Shown: positions 7,113-15,850 of the stretch, piece after piece
How positions within the stretch are numbered: the first letter of the stretch is position 1
How the letters are laid out: each line of letters starts with the position of its first letter
Source: Lachnospiraceae bacterium
GTDB lineage: Bacteria; Bacillota; Clostridia; Lachnospirales; Lachnospiraceae
NCBI GenBank assembly: GCA_016290615.1
Contig: JAEEUS010000001.1
Location: 62,001 to 126,000 of the forward strand
DNA length: 64,000 bases
Direction: 5' to 3'
Position numbers and translations under genes: made by a program
The notes under the pieces: model-generated
The model's database searches: none
Seen by the model: the letters and a program-made list of their open reading frames with translations, nothing else
Told to the model about the DNA's origin: nothing

Positions 7113-8496
7113 TAAACTCCACAACATCGGCAAATTTCATGCCGTGTGAGGCTTTTACAAGTATCGTATCACTCTCTTCCAGTATGGAAGGGAGTCTTTT
7201 TTTGAGCTCATCCACAGTCTCAAAGTAGGAAATGCTCTGCATCTCGCACATAAGTGCTTCCATTGCAGCGCTGTACATGTATTCAGAGTTTTTTCCGACA
7301 CAGCAGACTACTTCTATCCCTTTGGATACAGCATATCTGCCGGTTTCCCTGTGAATATCATCAGATCTTTCCCCGAGTTCAAACATATCTCCGAGAATTG
7401 CTACTTTTCTGCCGTTTGCCGTGCTAAGCAGATCTATGGCTGCTCTCATCGATGCTCCGTTTGCATTGTAGCAGTCATCTATAATAAGAAACTTTCCGTT
7501 ATCAATGATATTTGATCTTCCGGGAAGCGCTTTTGCTTCATTTATGCCCTTAGCGATCTCATCAATTGTAAGCCCGTATAAAGTTCCTATAGCGGCGGCT
7601 TCGAGTGCGTTGCCAACCATATGTGCTCCCGGCATACAGATGTGGACATTTTTTGATACATCCTTTCCCATCTTTATGTTGAGAACAAAGTCGGATCCGT
7701 ATACACCGTTTATCTTAACCTCGCTCGCGTATACATCCTGATCGGTCTGACCGACCCTTACAGGCTTTTTGCCGTTTACCTCTGCAATGGTATTAAGTTT
7801 ATCATCAAGTCCGTTTAAGACAACATATCCTTCAGGATTTAAGAATTCAAAGCACTCGGTCTTTGCTTTCAGCACTCCGTCACGATCGCCCAGAAATTCA
7901 AGATGGCATTCACCTATGTTGGTAAATACGACGCTGTCCGGTCTGACAAGCTCAGCCAGTTTTCTCATCTCACCGAAATCGCTTATGCCCATTTCAAGGA
8001 CCGCCATTTGAATATCATCCGTTATTCTTAGTATTTCAAGGGAAAGTCCCAGCAGGTTGTTATGGTTGCCAAGCCCTTTCATGACTCTGTACTTCTGAGA
8101 CAGTACGCTTGCGACCATTTCCTTTGTAGACGTCTTTCCGACACTGCCGACTATACCTACGGCTGTCACATTAACCATTTTCCTGTATGCAGCAGCAAGC
8201 TGTATAAGAGCATCAAGGCTGTTGTTTACCTTAATGCACGGCAATATGATGTTTTTAGGCAGTTCTTCGCAGATGACTGCCAGTGCGCCTTTTTGAGCTA
8301 CCTGATCTATAAAGGAATGCCCGTCGACCTTTTCACCCTTATAGGCAACGAAGATAAAATCCTTTTTAACCTCTCTCGAATCAAGTACGACGCCCTCAGG
8401 GCATCTCATTAAAATATCATCTGCTTTCATTGCTTCAGGCAGATGCAATGTACCCTTGCATATGTCAATTATATTTGTTAATTTCAGATTTAACAT
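7102..8496 (-). CDS. murF: UDP-N-acetylmuramoyl-tripeptide--D-alanyl-D-alanine ligase
   Basis: 464 residues, Mur ligase family. Adds D-Ala-D-Ala to the UDP-MurNAc tripeptide, the last cytoplasmic step of the peptidoglycan precursor. Seen: the ATP P-loop GSVGKTSTK (117-125), a central-domain NHNN/GLSLEIL region typical of MurF, and the C-terminal DDCYNANGASMRAA motif. It follows ddl by 17 nt, so the enzyme making D-Ala-D-Ala and the one using it are co-expressed. The 3' end overlaps the convergent plsC by 11 bp. Confidence 0.96.
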   Translation of the reverse strand: MLNLKLTNIIDICKGTLHLPEAMKADDILMRCPEGVVLDSREVKKDFIFVAYKGEKVDGHSFIDQVAQKGALAVICEELPKNIILPCIKVNNSLDALIQLAAAYRKMVNVTAVGIVGSVGKTSTKEMVASVLSQKYRVMKGLGNHNNLLGLSLEILRITDDIQMAVLEMGISDFGEMRKLAELVRPDSVVFTNIGECHLEFLGDRDGVLKAKTECFEFLNPEGYVVLNGLDDKLNTIAEVNGKKPVRVGQTDQDVYASEVKINGVYGSDFVLNIKMGKDVSKNVHICMPGAHMVGNALEAAAIGTLYGLTIDEIAKGINEAKALPGRSNIIDNGKFLIIDDCYNANGASMRAAIDLLSTANGRKVAILGDMFELGERSDDIHRETGRYAVSKGIEVVCCVGKNSEYMYSAAMEALMCEMQSISYFETVDELKKRLPSILEESDTILVKASHGMKFADVVEFIRQ

Positions 8497-8513
8497 TTGT
8501 GTTTTTCCTTGTT

Positions 8514-9542
8514 TTATCGGCGCTTCCAGGCCATTTCAATGAGCTTTTCTATCAGCTGTTCAAAGCTCATGCCTATTGCTGCAGCCTCCTGAGGTATCAG
8601 TGATGTGACAGTCATTCCGGGAAGTGTATTGGCCTCTAAGCAGTAGAGTTTGCCGCTTGAGCTCATCATGAAATCCATTCTTGCATAGTCTCTAAGTCTG
8701 AGTGCCCTGAATGCTCTCTCGGCATACATCTGCATCTCTTTTGTCTTGTTCTCGTCAAGTTTGGCAGGACATGTCTCAACAGTCGCACCTGCCTGGTATT
8801 TATTCTTGTAATCATAGAATCCGCTCTTTGGAGCGATCTCTATTACAGGGAGTGCTTTTCCCTCAATAACACCGACAGAGAATTCACGTCCCTTGATATA
8901 TTCCTCAACTATTACTTCGTTATCGTACTTGAATCCTTCTGCAAGCGCAGCCTCGTATTCGGATTCCTCATGCACGATCGTAACTCCTACACTCGAACCG
9001 CCGTTTCCCGATTTAACAACACAAGGATATCCGATCGTGTTCTTCGTATCCTCACCCTTGTACATATATACACCCTTGGGAGTAGATATTCCGTTATATG
9101 CCATTACTTCCTTGGCCATGCCCTTGTTTAAGCATACAGCGGAGCTTAATGTATCCGTACCTGTATAGCAGATGTTCTCAAGATCAAAAACTGCCTGGAT
9201 CTTTCCGTTTTCACCGTTTTCACCGTGAAGAGCCATGAAAACAACATCAGCCTCTCTGCACAGATTTATAACATTTGGGCCGAAGAATCCGACATACTTT
9301 GGATCTCTCATCTTCTTTACGGCTTCTATATCGGGATTCCCTTCCTTTACGGCTTCTATCTTGCCGCTCCAGTCGATATCCGCATCAAAGAGTCCTGTCG
9401 TATCACCTTCATAGCCCATGAAAGGATCGATGATGATCGCTTTATGTCCGTTCTTTTTTAATGCATTATATACATTCTTTCCTGTAGCGAATGAAACGTC
9501 CCTTTCTGTGCTGACTCCGCCTGCAAGTACGAGTATATTCAT
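8514..9542 (-). CDS. ddl: D-alanine--D-alanine ligase
   Basis: 342 residues, ATP-grasp fold. Seen: the N-terminal LVLAGGVSTERDVS (substrate helix with Ser/Glu), GENGENGKIQAVFDLENICYTG, VVKSGNGGSSVGVTIV (ATP-binding loop), EEYIKGREFSVGV and the metal-binding LEANTLPGMT at the C-terminus. Supplies the dipeptide for murF, which follows by 17 nt. It lies 10 nt behind a lipoprotein gene and appears to share its promoter. Confidence 0.95.
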   Translation of the reverse strand: MNILVLAGGVSTERDVSFATGKNVYNALKKNGHKAIIIDPFMGYEGDTTGLFDADIDWSGKIEAVKEGNPDIEAVKKMRDPKYVGFFGPNVINLCREADVVFMALHGENGENGKIQAVFDLENICYTGTDTLSSAVCLNKGMAKEVMAYNGISTPKGVYMYKGEDTKNTIGYPCVVKSGNGGSSVGVTIVHEESEYEAALAEGFKYDNEVIVEEYIKGREFSVGVIEGKALPVIEIAPKSGFYDYKNKYQAGATVETCPAKLDENKTKEMQMYAERAFRALRLRDYARMDFMMSSSGKLYCLEANTLPGMTVTSLIPQEAAAIGMSFEQLIEKLIEMAWKRR

Positions 9543-9552
9543 GTTTTTCCTC

Positions 9553-10803
9553 CTATTTCATCACAAAGATAAGCTTGGATAGTGTTTTTATATCATCATT
9601 TTCTTCTATCAGATCCCTCATCTGAGGATTTCGTCCGAACAGATAATGTATGTGATCTCTCCTTATCTGTTCATACGCATTCTCGGATAATGTGTAATCA
9701 GCCATACTGCACTGCATAAGATCATCAAGGGTCATGTCTATCGGTGTTTCATCGATATCCGATACTACGTCAAATCCGCTCCTGTCGATCTTTTGAGCTA
9801 CATCATCCGCATTATTTACTATATTTTTCACCATATCCGCGCAGCGTTCAAAATCCGCTACGTTGCGTGAACGAAGATATATCACATCAGCTATGAACTC
9901 AAAATCCTTATACGGACCGGTATAGTTTTCATGTTCATAGTGCTCTGCCCCTTTTCTGTATGCGTTTTTTCCGGTAGCACGGTTTAAGGAAGCATCCGCC
10001 ATATAAAGAGCGACAGGATCTGCGCTTTCGCCAAACTGTGCACATCTGTCATAGATCGATACAGCCGCCTCTAAGCATTCGTTAACCTCATCAGGCTCTA
10101 TATCACCGTAGACACTGTAAAAATCCGCAAGTATCGCACAGGCTAAAAGCCTTTCGGATACATTTTTCTCATTAATGCCTTCCTCGGCTTCAAGGATCTC
10201 CTGTTCCTTTTTAAGCTTTTCCTTTATGGACTTTTTAACATATGCCCAGTCTACGCTCTCTTCATCGTACACATCACCGGAAAGCATCATGACTGCCAGT
10301 CTGTAGCAGTCCTCTTCTTCCGATTTTGCTTCTAGCTTTTCAAGCTTCTCGACAACAGACTGATAGCGTTCTTCAAGTATGTTTTCTCTTACAGAAACAC
10401 TGACACCGTCTTTGACATCGTGAGTGCATATCTTAAAAGTTCCTTCACCCGCAAAGGAAGTCATATCCCCGATATAGAGACGCATCCCGTCTATCTCTGT
10501 GTCAGTAGGCTTGAGTTCACCGACAAAGAGCGTATCTTTTGCCTCATCATTTATAATGCTGAACGTGCTCTCTTCCTTCTCGGAAAGAACATAGACTATC
10601 ATCTCTTCGCCTGTATCATAGCCGACAGGGTCTGCTATGATCCTTGTTGTCTCCTTTACCTCTTCTATGACAGGTACCGACTGGGTCGCAGGAGGCGAAG
10701 GACTGGTCTGTGCCGGTTCTTCTTGTGAGCATGCGCACAGAAAAACGCCGGCCATGACTGCCGTTACAGTATATTTAGCTCTATTAATACCTTCATTTCC
10801 CAT
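9553..10803 (-). CDS. uncharacterised lipoprotein
   Basis: 416 residues. The N-terminus is a lipoprotein signal: basic start, hydrophobic stretch TVTAVMAGVFL and lipobox LCAC, followed by a Ser/Pro/Thr-rich linker (QTSPSPPATQS). A mid-region beta-rich segment precedes a long acidic helical C-terminal half with repeat-like helices, reminiscent of tetratricopeptide-type solenoids, though no clear repeat unit could be drawn. Probably anchored outside the membrane. First gene of lipoprotein-ddl-murF, suggesting a cell-envelope role. The -10 box ends only nine bases from this ATG and there is no ribosome site, so translation may start on a leaderless mRNA. Confidence 0.75.
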   Translation of the reverse strand: MGNEGINRAKYTVTAVMAGVFLCACSQEEPAQTSPSPPATQSVPVIEEVKETTRIIADPVGYDTGEEMIVYVLSEKEESTFSIINDEAKDTLFVGELKPTDTEIDGMRLYIGDMTSFAGEGTFKICTHDVKDGVSVSVRENILEERYQSVVEKLEKLEAKSEEEDCYRLAVMMLSGDVYDEESVDWAYVKKSIKEKLKKEQEILEAEEGINEKNVSERLLACAILADFYSVYGDIEPDEVNECLEAAVSIYDRCAQFGESADPVALYMADASLNRATGKNAYRKGAEHYEHENYTGPYKDFEFIADVIYLRSRNVADFERCADMVKNIVNNADDVAQKIDRSGFDVVSDIDETPIDMTLDDLMQCSMADYTLSENAYEQIRRDHIHYLFGRNPQMRDLIEENDDIKTLSKLIFVMK

Positions 10804-10812
10804 ATCTTGTAT

Positions 10813-10841
10813 ATTATACTACCCGAGGCCATTACAGGCAA
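10813..10841 (-). promoter_or_regulatory. sigma-A promoter of lipoprotein-ddl-murF
   Basis: Minus strand: -35 TTGCCT (10836-10841), 17-nt spacer, -10 TATAAT (10813-10818). The predicted start lies about three bases from the ATG at 10803. Confidence 0.65.
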
Positions 10842-10868
10842 TAAAAAGGGGTGTGAATCCACACCCCT
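10842..10868 (-). terminator. rho-independent terminator of the EF-loop gene
   Basis: Stem AGGGGTGTG (minus strand), loop GATT, CACACCCCT, then TTTTATT. Located four bases past the stop of the gene at 10873. Confidence 0.88.
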
Positions 10869-10872
10869 CATC

Positions 10873-11979
10873 TCAATTTGCTATATCTAGATGTACGATG
10901 GAACCTGCCATCGCATTTTCGTAAAGGAATATGCCCGCTTTTCTTATCGCTCCGTTTACATTAAACGTATCTGCCGAGCGCAGGTTAAAGTCAGTATCGG
11001 CATTTCCCAGATATATGGCTCCGACATTCGATTCCCTAAGATCAAGAAGCTTATCGGTTCCGTCACAGTCTCTGTACCAGATCTTAAGCGCATCAAATAT
11101 GTCATCGTTTTCGTCGATCCAGCCGTTGTTATCCATATCGTAGGCTGCAAGGTCCTTAAAGCCGTCTCCGCTTACTGTCCCGAACAGTTCCGAACCGTCA
11201 TTTATGATCCCGTCACCGTTCTTGTCAAGGCTTAAAAAGCCGTTGCTGCCTTTTAACAGGCTGATCTCTTCGGCCTCTCCGTCGCAGTCAAGATCAAAAC
11301 TAAACTTCTGATCCGACAGATCTGCGATGTCACCTGCAAAGTTTAGGACAAGCGGATCGCACATGGAAATGATATCCTGTGACATTGACGCATAGTACTG
11401 TTCAAATCTTGATGACATCTCAAAATCAAGCTTAAACTCAATGCTTCTTCCGTCCTGTGTCGTGACGCATCCGTTTGATCTGAAGCTAACCTGCTGGACC
11501 TCGCACGAATAGCTCTCTTCGACCCCGTAAAGGTGGATCACATTTAGTGAATCTGATGCATTTTCGAAACTCTCAGCCGATGCGCTCATATCGTCTATCC
11601 CGAATTTCTTTGACATCTGCTTTGCCGATTCATCACCGAAAAACAGTCTCCACAGATAGAGCACAAACTGCTGCCTGACACTCTGAATGTCTCTTGCCAC
11701 CGGGGTGCTCTTGTCAGCAGAGACATTGTTGATAAACCTTATCCCTCCCGTTTTATACCTGGTAAAAAGATCATTCTGATCGGCGGCCTGCCCGCTGCCT
11801 GTCATCTTTTTTTCGTCCTCATCACCTTTTTCCATGGAAAAGAGCGTGTCCGAAAAGCTTCTGTTATACCTGCTACTTTTTGGGTTTTGTGCGGCGTAGC
11901 CTACCGCAAACCTCCTTGTAGATTCGGAGTTTCTTTCTCCGACAGAATCCATTCTTACCGCATAGGATTCAATCTTCAA
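10873..11979 (-). CDS. hypothetical protein with EF-hand-like calcium loops
   Basis: 368 residues from the chosen start. The C-terminal third has three Asp-rich calcium-loop motifs: DLDCDGEAEE (from Asp229), DKNGDGIINDGSE (from Asp252) and DMDNNGWIDENDD (from Asp281), embedded in the FLSLDKNGDG...ELFG pattern common in calcium-binding repeat proteins. No signal peptide or membrane segment. The open frame runs back to 12144, but that extension would be encoded by the upstream terminator stem (12022-12051), so I prefer the TTG at 11979 (AAAGGAGA site upstream; protein starts MKIESYAVRMDS) or the ATG at 11952. Terminators on both sides and no visible promoter between. Function unknown. Confidence 0.7.
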   Translation of the reverse strand: MKIESYAVRMDSVGERNSESTRRFAVGYAAQNPKSSRYNRSFSDTLFSMEKGDEDEKKMTGSGQAADQNDLFTRYKTGGIRFINNVSADKSTPVARDIQSVRQQFVLYLWRLFFGDESAKQMSKKFGIDDMSASAESFENASDSLNVIHLYGVEESYSCEVQQVSFRSNGCVTTQDGRSIEFKLDFEMSSRFEQYYASMSQDIISMCDPLVLNFAGDIADLSDQKFSFDLDCDGEAEEISLLKGSNGFLSLDKNGDGIINDGSELFGTVSGDGFKDLAAYDMDNNGWIDENDDIFDALKIWYRDCDGTDKLLDLRESNVGAIYLGNADTDFNLRSADTFNVNGAIRKAGIFLYENAMAGSIVHLDIAN

Positions 11980-12011
11980 GTTTTTACTATTCTCCTTTCT
12001 TTTCTTTTTTG

Positions 12012-12051
12012 AAAACAAAAAGAGGGATTTCATACCTTTATGAAATCCCTC
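12012..12051 (-). terminator. rho-independent terminator of the ABC exporter operon
   Basis: Perfect 13-bp stem GAGGGATTTCATA (minus strand 12051-12039 and complement 12034-12022), 4-nt loop, followed by TTTTTGTTTT. Placed about 56 nt after the stop at 12108. Confidence 0.9.
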
Positions 12052-12107
12052 CATGGTGTTTTGTTTCCTATTAGATTTATCGGTCAAAAAGCTGATTTTG
12101 TTAACTG

Positions 12108-13931
12108 TCAGACAGCTATATACGCTCCGGCCTGAACCTTCCACATCTGAGCGTACTTTCCGTTCATCTTAAGCAGCTCGTCATGGCTTCCCTGTTCCAC
12201 GATGCTTCCGTTTTCCAGCATGATGATCCTGTCTGCTATCCTTGTCGTCGAAAGACGATGCGAGATGAATATGACAGTCTTATCCTTTGTTGCTCCAAGC
12301 ATTGCGTGGTTAAGCTGATATTCTGCTATAGGATCGAGTGCGCTTGACGGTTCATCAAGTATCATCAGCCCGGCATCCTTGTAAAATACTCTTGATATCG
12401 CAAGCTTCTGGCTCTCACCTCCGGAGAGATTGACACCGCTCTTTGAAAACTCAGTGGTAAGATCGGTCTCAAGTCCGTTTTTAAAACGTTTTATCCTTCC
12501 GATAAGTCCGCTGTCATCAAGAGCCTGTTTAACCTTTTCTTCATCAGCATTTTCTGATACATCCAGGATTACGTTTTCCTTTACCGTTCCCGCAAATATC
12601 TGGAAGTCCTGGAATACGGTTCCTATGGTATCTCTGTACTTCTTAACATCGTAATCCTTTATATCGCATCCGTCAGCCTCTATAACGCCTTCTTTCACAT
12701 CATATAGACGCATCAGAAGCTTAACCAGAGTAGTCTTTCCGGCACCGTTATATCCAACGAGCGCTATCTTCTCGCCCGGATTGATCTTAAGATCAAGGTT
12801 TTTGATCTGCATCTGTTCACTCTTGCCGTATGCAAAGGAAACGTTCTTAAGCTCTATCTGTTTGGCATCCTTATTCGGTTCAAGTTCCTTTTCAGATATT
12901 ATCTTGGGTTCATAGCCCATGAACTTTCTTATCTTGTTTATATACAGGCTTGTCTCGCATGCAAACGGATAGGATTCTGAGAATACTCTCATTCCTCTCT
13001 TAAGTCTGCCGAACGATCCGTAAAGTATAGCAACCGTACTGAATGAAAGATTATGAAGGACAGCTGACTGATATACGAGATAAGAGATGAATATCACATC
13101 TGAGAACATATCGTTGCACAGATATTTCTTGATGAATCCGAATAACCATTTCTTGTAGGCGTATTTCTTTTCTATCCTGTATACTTCATCATTTGCCTGC
13201 TCGAATCTCTCAAAAAGCACATCCGACACCTCCGGATTAAGCCTTATCTCCTTGGCATAGTCGCTAAGATAATAGATTCTCTTGATGTAATCTCTCTTTC
13301 TTGTAAACGGTATCCCTTCGATCTTTACCTTGTAGTTCTGCTTGTTGTATATCTGTTCAAAGACAAGCGAGAGAACAAATGAAATCGCTACGAATATGAC
13401 GGATATCTTATCCCTTAAGAGGAAGAATATACCCGTTGAAATGAACACGGTAAGACCGCCGAGAACATTCTTTACAAACTGCAGTACTCTTTCTATCTGC
13501 TTGTCCACTTCCGAAATGGCCAGTACCTGTTCGTTATAGAATTCGGGATCATCATAGCATGAAAGATCAACAGCCTTTGCCTTGTCATAGAGCATCATCT
13601 TGATCTTTTCTCTTACCTTAGGACGTTCCCTTTCTGCCATGTAGTCACCGGCAAATACCGTAAACACCATTCCGAGCGTTATTGCGCCGGCAAGTATCAG
13701 AATGAATCTTGCGACCTTCTCAAACGGATATCCGAACTCAGCGGCAGCAAGTACATATCCTATTCCCACGGTGTGCTCAAAGAAGATAGATACCTCGTTT
13801 CTTATCGCATCCAGTGACTGATACAGCACGTATTTGGGTGATGCCGTAAACATCAGCTTTAAGAAGTAGAAGTTATTTGAAAAGACCTGTTTTACCGACT
13901 GTTTTGTCTCTTCTTTCTTGACTGTACTCAC
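12108..13931 (-). CDS. ABC exporter, fused permease/ATPase, second half-transporter
   Basis: 607 residues: a six-helix exporter-type membrane domain (about 1-340), then an ATPase with Walker A GYNGAGKTTLVK, Q-loop VFQDFQIF, signature LSGGESQKLAI, Walker B LMILDEPSSALD and the switch His in FISHRLSTT. All catalytic residues are present. Its ATG overlaps the stop of the similar gene at 13928 by four bases, so the two products almost certainly form a heterodimeric exporter. Substrate cannot be told from sequence; such pairs export peptides, lipids or drugs. A strong terminator follows. Confidence 0.93.
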   Translation of the reverse strand: MSTVKKEETKQSVKQVFSNNFYFLKLMFTASPKYVLYQSLDAIRNEVSIFFEHTVGIGYVLAAAEFGYPFEKVARFILILAGAITLGMVFTVFAGDYMAERERPKVREKIKMMLYDKAKAVDLSCYDDPEFYNEQVLAISEVDKQIERVLQFVKNVLGGLTVFISTGIFFLLRDKISVIFVAISFVLSLVFEQIYNKQNYKVKIEGIPFTRKRDYIKRIYYLSDYAKEIRLNPEVSDVLFERFEQANDEVYRIEKKYAYKKWLFGFIKKYLCNDMFSDVIFISYLVYQSAVLHNLSFSTVAILYGSFGRLKRGMRVFSESYPFACETSLYINKIRKFMGYEPKIISEKELEPNKDAKQIELKNVSFAYGKSEQMQIKNLDLKINPGEKIALVGYNGAGKTTLVKLLMRLYDVKEGVIEADGCDIKDYDVKKYRDTIGTVFQDFQIFAGTVKENVILDVSENADEEKVKQALDDSGLIGRIKRFKNGLETDLTTEFSKSGVNLSGGESQKLAISRVFYKDAGLMILDEPSSALDPIAEYQLNHAMLGATKDKTVIFISHRLSTTRIADRIIMLENGSIVEQGSHDELLKMNGKYAQMWKVQAGAYIAV

Positions 13932-15760
13932 AGTATCACCTCCTCTTCATTTTCAAGAGCAAGATAGTTCATGGCCTGCTTCTTGTACATCTGATAATAC
14001 TGTTTCTGTGCTGCTATAAGCTCCTTATGAGTGCCTTCCTCAATCAGAGTACCCTTTTCGAGCATGAAGACCTTGTCACAGTCCTTTACGGATGAAAGTC
14101 TGTGCGATATGAACAGCATCGTATGATCCTTTGCTTCCTTAAGAATGCTCTTGAACAGTTCATATTCGGCTATTGGATCAAGAGCACTTGAAGGCTCGTC
14201 AAATATCTTCATCGGTGCCTCTTTGACAAATGTTCTGGCTACCGCAACCTTCTGGCTCTCACCTCCGGAAAGAACGGCTCCTTCCTCGTCAAACTCCTTT
14301 GTCATCATGGTGTCCACGCCATCCTTTAAAGTCATTATCTTGTCATAGACACCTGCCATCTTAAGCGCTTTTATTACTCTTTCATCCTCATCGTCAAAAT
14401 GTCTTCCCATGAGTATGTTTTCCTTTACGCTCATGCCAAACAGCTTGAAATCCTGGAAAGTCGTGGCAAATACATCCCTGTATGCTTTAAGGTTGTACTG
14501 CCTTATATCCTTGCCGTTATATAGGATCACGCCCTTATCCGGATCATAGAGTCTGAGCATCAGTTTAATGATGGTCGTCTTTCCTGCACCGTTATGTCCC
14601 ACAAGCGCAGCCGTTTCACCCTTTTTGATGACAAACGACAGGTCATGTATAGTCTCCTTGTCATCATATGAGAAAGATACGTTTCTAAATTCAAGGCTGC
14701 CAAATTCCCGATCGGGCATATCACCGTCCTGATCCTCGGGAATGACTTCCTTATACTCCAAAAAGCTTCTCAGGTTATTGATGAACATGCCGTTTTTGAG
14801 TATTTCCATGATATTTTCAAATACTCTGATAAGTATCCAAGTCATGGCTACCATGAGGCTTGTCATTATCGTCAGCTCTGCTAGGGTAATGGTATTTGAT
14901 ACCCTGTTTCTGTATATCGCATACAGCAGAACACCTTCAAATATGACTGTAAAAGTGAATGTTATCCTGAAAAAGCTCAGACTGCAGTTTGCGAACGCAT
15001 ACTTTATCGCTACCTTCACATTCTTTTCAGTCGCTTCTCTGTACTGTTTCTTCATCAGCTCAAAGACCTTTGAAAGCCTGATCTCCTTTGCTCCGTCAGG
15101 CAGATACATCATTCTGCTGACATAGTTTAGGACTTTCTCATTCGGTGCCTGATCCTGGTATCTTTTAAACTCGTACTTGTTCTTCAGATTTCCGAATATG
15201 AAATTTCCCACAAGCGGCGAAAGGATGAAAAGGATCGCATAGTGATCTATCTCAAACATCAGATAGAATACGATCACTGCCGCCACCGCACCGATAGCAG
15301 CTCCGAGTATGCCTCTTATTATCGCCGTTATCTTTTCTTCGGCTCCGTCCATCGCCATTGTATAGCGGTTGTAGAAATCGGAGTCTTCATAGCACCTAAG
15401 CTCTACGTTTTTTGCCTTTGCGTAGAGCTTCTTATATATACCTCCGAAGAGTCTGTTGGTCTCTAGCGGATATACCACATTTTCAATATAGTTGGTGTAG
15501 ATCGCGCAGGCGCAGAATATCGCACCGCTTATAAGAATGAATCTAAAGATATGATCAAATCCAAGACCCTTATCCAAAGCATCAACTACCACACGCATGA
15601 ATATGCCGTCAAAGAACACCCATTCTCCATGTCCTATCAGCCATAAAAAGAATGAATGGACGATGATGTTCGGGCATATCTGACTGGCAAGTGTCATCGC
15701 ATACCATGCATTTTTCATGGTGACTTTGAATGATAGTTTATCCTTGTCAGTTGTAGACAT
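13928..15760 (-). CDS. ABC exporter, fused permease/ATPase, first half-transporter
   Basis: 610 residues with the same architecture as its neighbour: exporter membrane domain (about 1-345) and ATPase with Walker A GHNGAGKTTIIK, TFQDFKLFG, signature LSGGESQKVAV, Walker B MKIFDEPSSALD and FISHRLSSV. Canonical Glu follows the Walker B Asp, so this half is not obviously a degenerate site. First gene of a two-gene unit with its own promoter (15806-15834), which carries two TACC-N8-GGTA inverted repeats. A purine-rich ribosome site AGGGAGGGGAGAG precedes the ATG. Confidence 0.93.
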   Translation of the reverse strand: MSTTDKDKLSFKVTMKNAWYAMTLASQICPNIIVHSFFLWLIGHGEWVFFDGIFMRVVVDALDKGLGFDHIFRFILISGAIFCACAIYTNYIENVVYPLETNRLFGGIYKKLYAKAKNVELRCYEDSDFYNRYTMAMDGAEEKITAIIRGILGAAIGAVAAVIVFYLMFEIDHYAILFILSPLVGNFIFGNLKNKYEFKRYQDQAPNEKVLNYVSRMMYLPDGAKEIRLSKVFELMKKQYREATEKNVKVAIKYAFANCSLSFFRITFTFTVIFEGVLLYAIYRNRVSNTITLAELTIMTSLMVAMTWILIRVFENIMEILKNGMFINNLRSFLEYKEVIPEDQDGDMPDREFGSLEFRNVSFSYDDKETIHDLSFVIKKGETAALVGHNGAGKTTIIKLMLRLYDPDKGVILYNGKDIRQYNLKAYRDVFATTFQDFKLFGMSVKENILMGRHFDDEDERVIKALKMAGVYDKIMTLKDGVDTMMTKEFDEEGAVLSGGESQKVAVARTFVKEAPMKIFDEPSSALDPIAEYELFKSILKEAKDHTMLFISHRLSSVKDCDKVFMLEKGTLIEEGTHKELIAAQKQYYQMYKKQAMNYLALENEEEVIL

Positions 15761-15780
15761 ACTCTCCCCTCCCTTTCATT

Positions 15781-15825
15781 TACCCGTTTAAGGGTATTTC
15801 TTGAAAATATACCCCTATGCAGGTA
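15781..15825. repeat. two TACC-N8-GGTA inverted repeats, candidate operators
   Basis: TACCCGTTTAAGGGTA (15781-15796) and TACCCCTATGCAGGTA (15810-15825), 29 bp start to start. The second lies in the spacer between -35 and -10 of the exporter promoter; the first begins just past the predicted start. Placement suits a repressor. Neither matches the TetR-type sites found upstream of the FAD oxidoreductase. Confidence 0.5.
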
Positions 15826-15834
15826 AACTGTCAA
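15806..15834 (-). promoter_or_regulatory. sigma-A promoter of the ABC exporter pair
   Basis: Minus strand: consensus -35 TTGACA (15829-15834), 17-nt spacer, -10 TATATT (15806-15811). Predicted start near 15799. Confidence 0.75.
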
Positions 15835-15850
15835 GCAGATTTTACTTGAT

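Noticed and set aside
12051-12144. N-terminal extension of the EF-loop protein to the ATG at 12144
   Set aside because: It would translate through a perfect terminator stem and overlap the 3' end of the ABC exporter gene.
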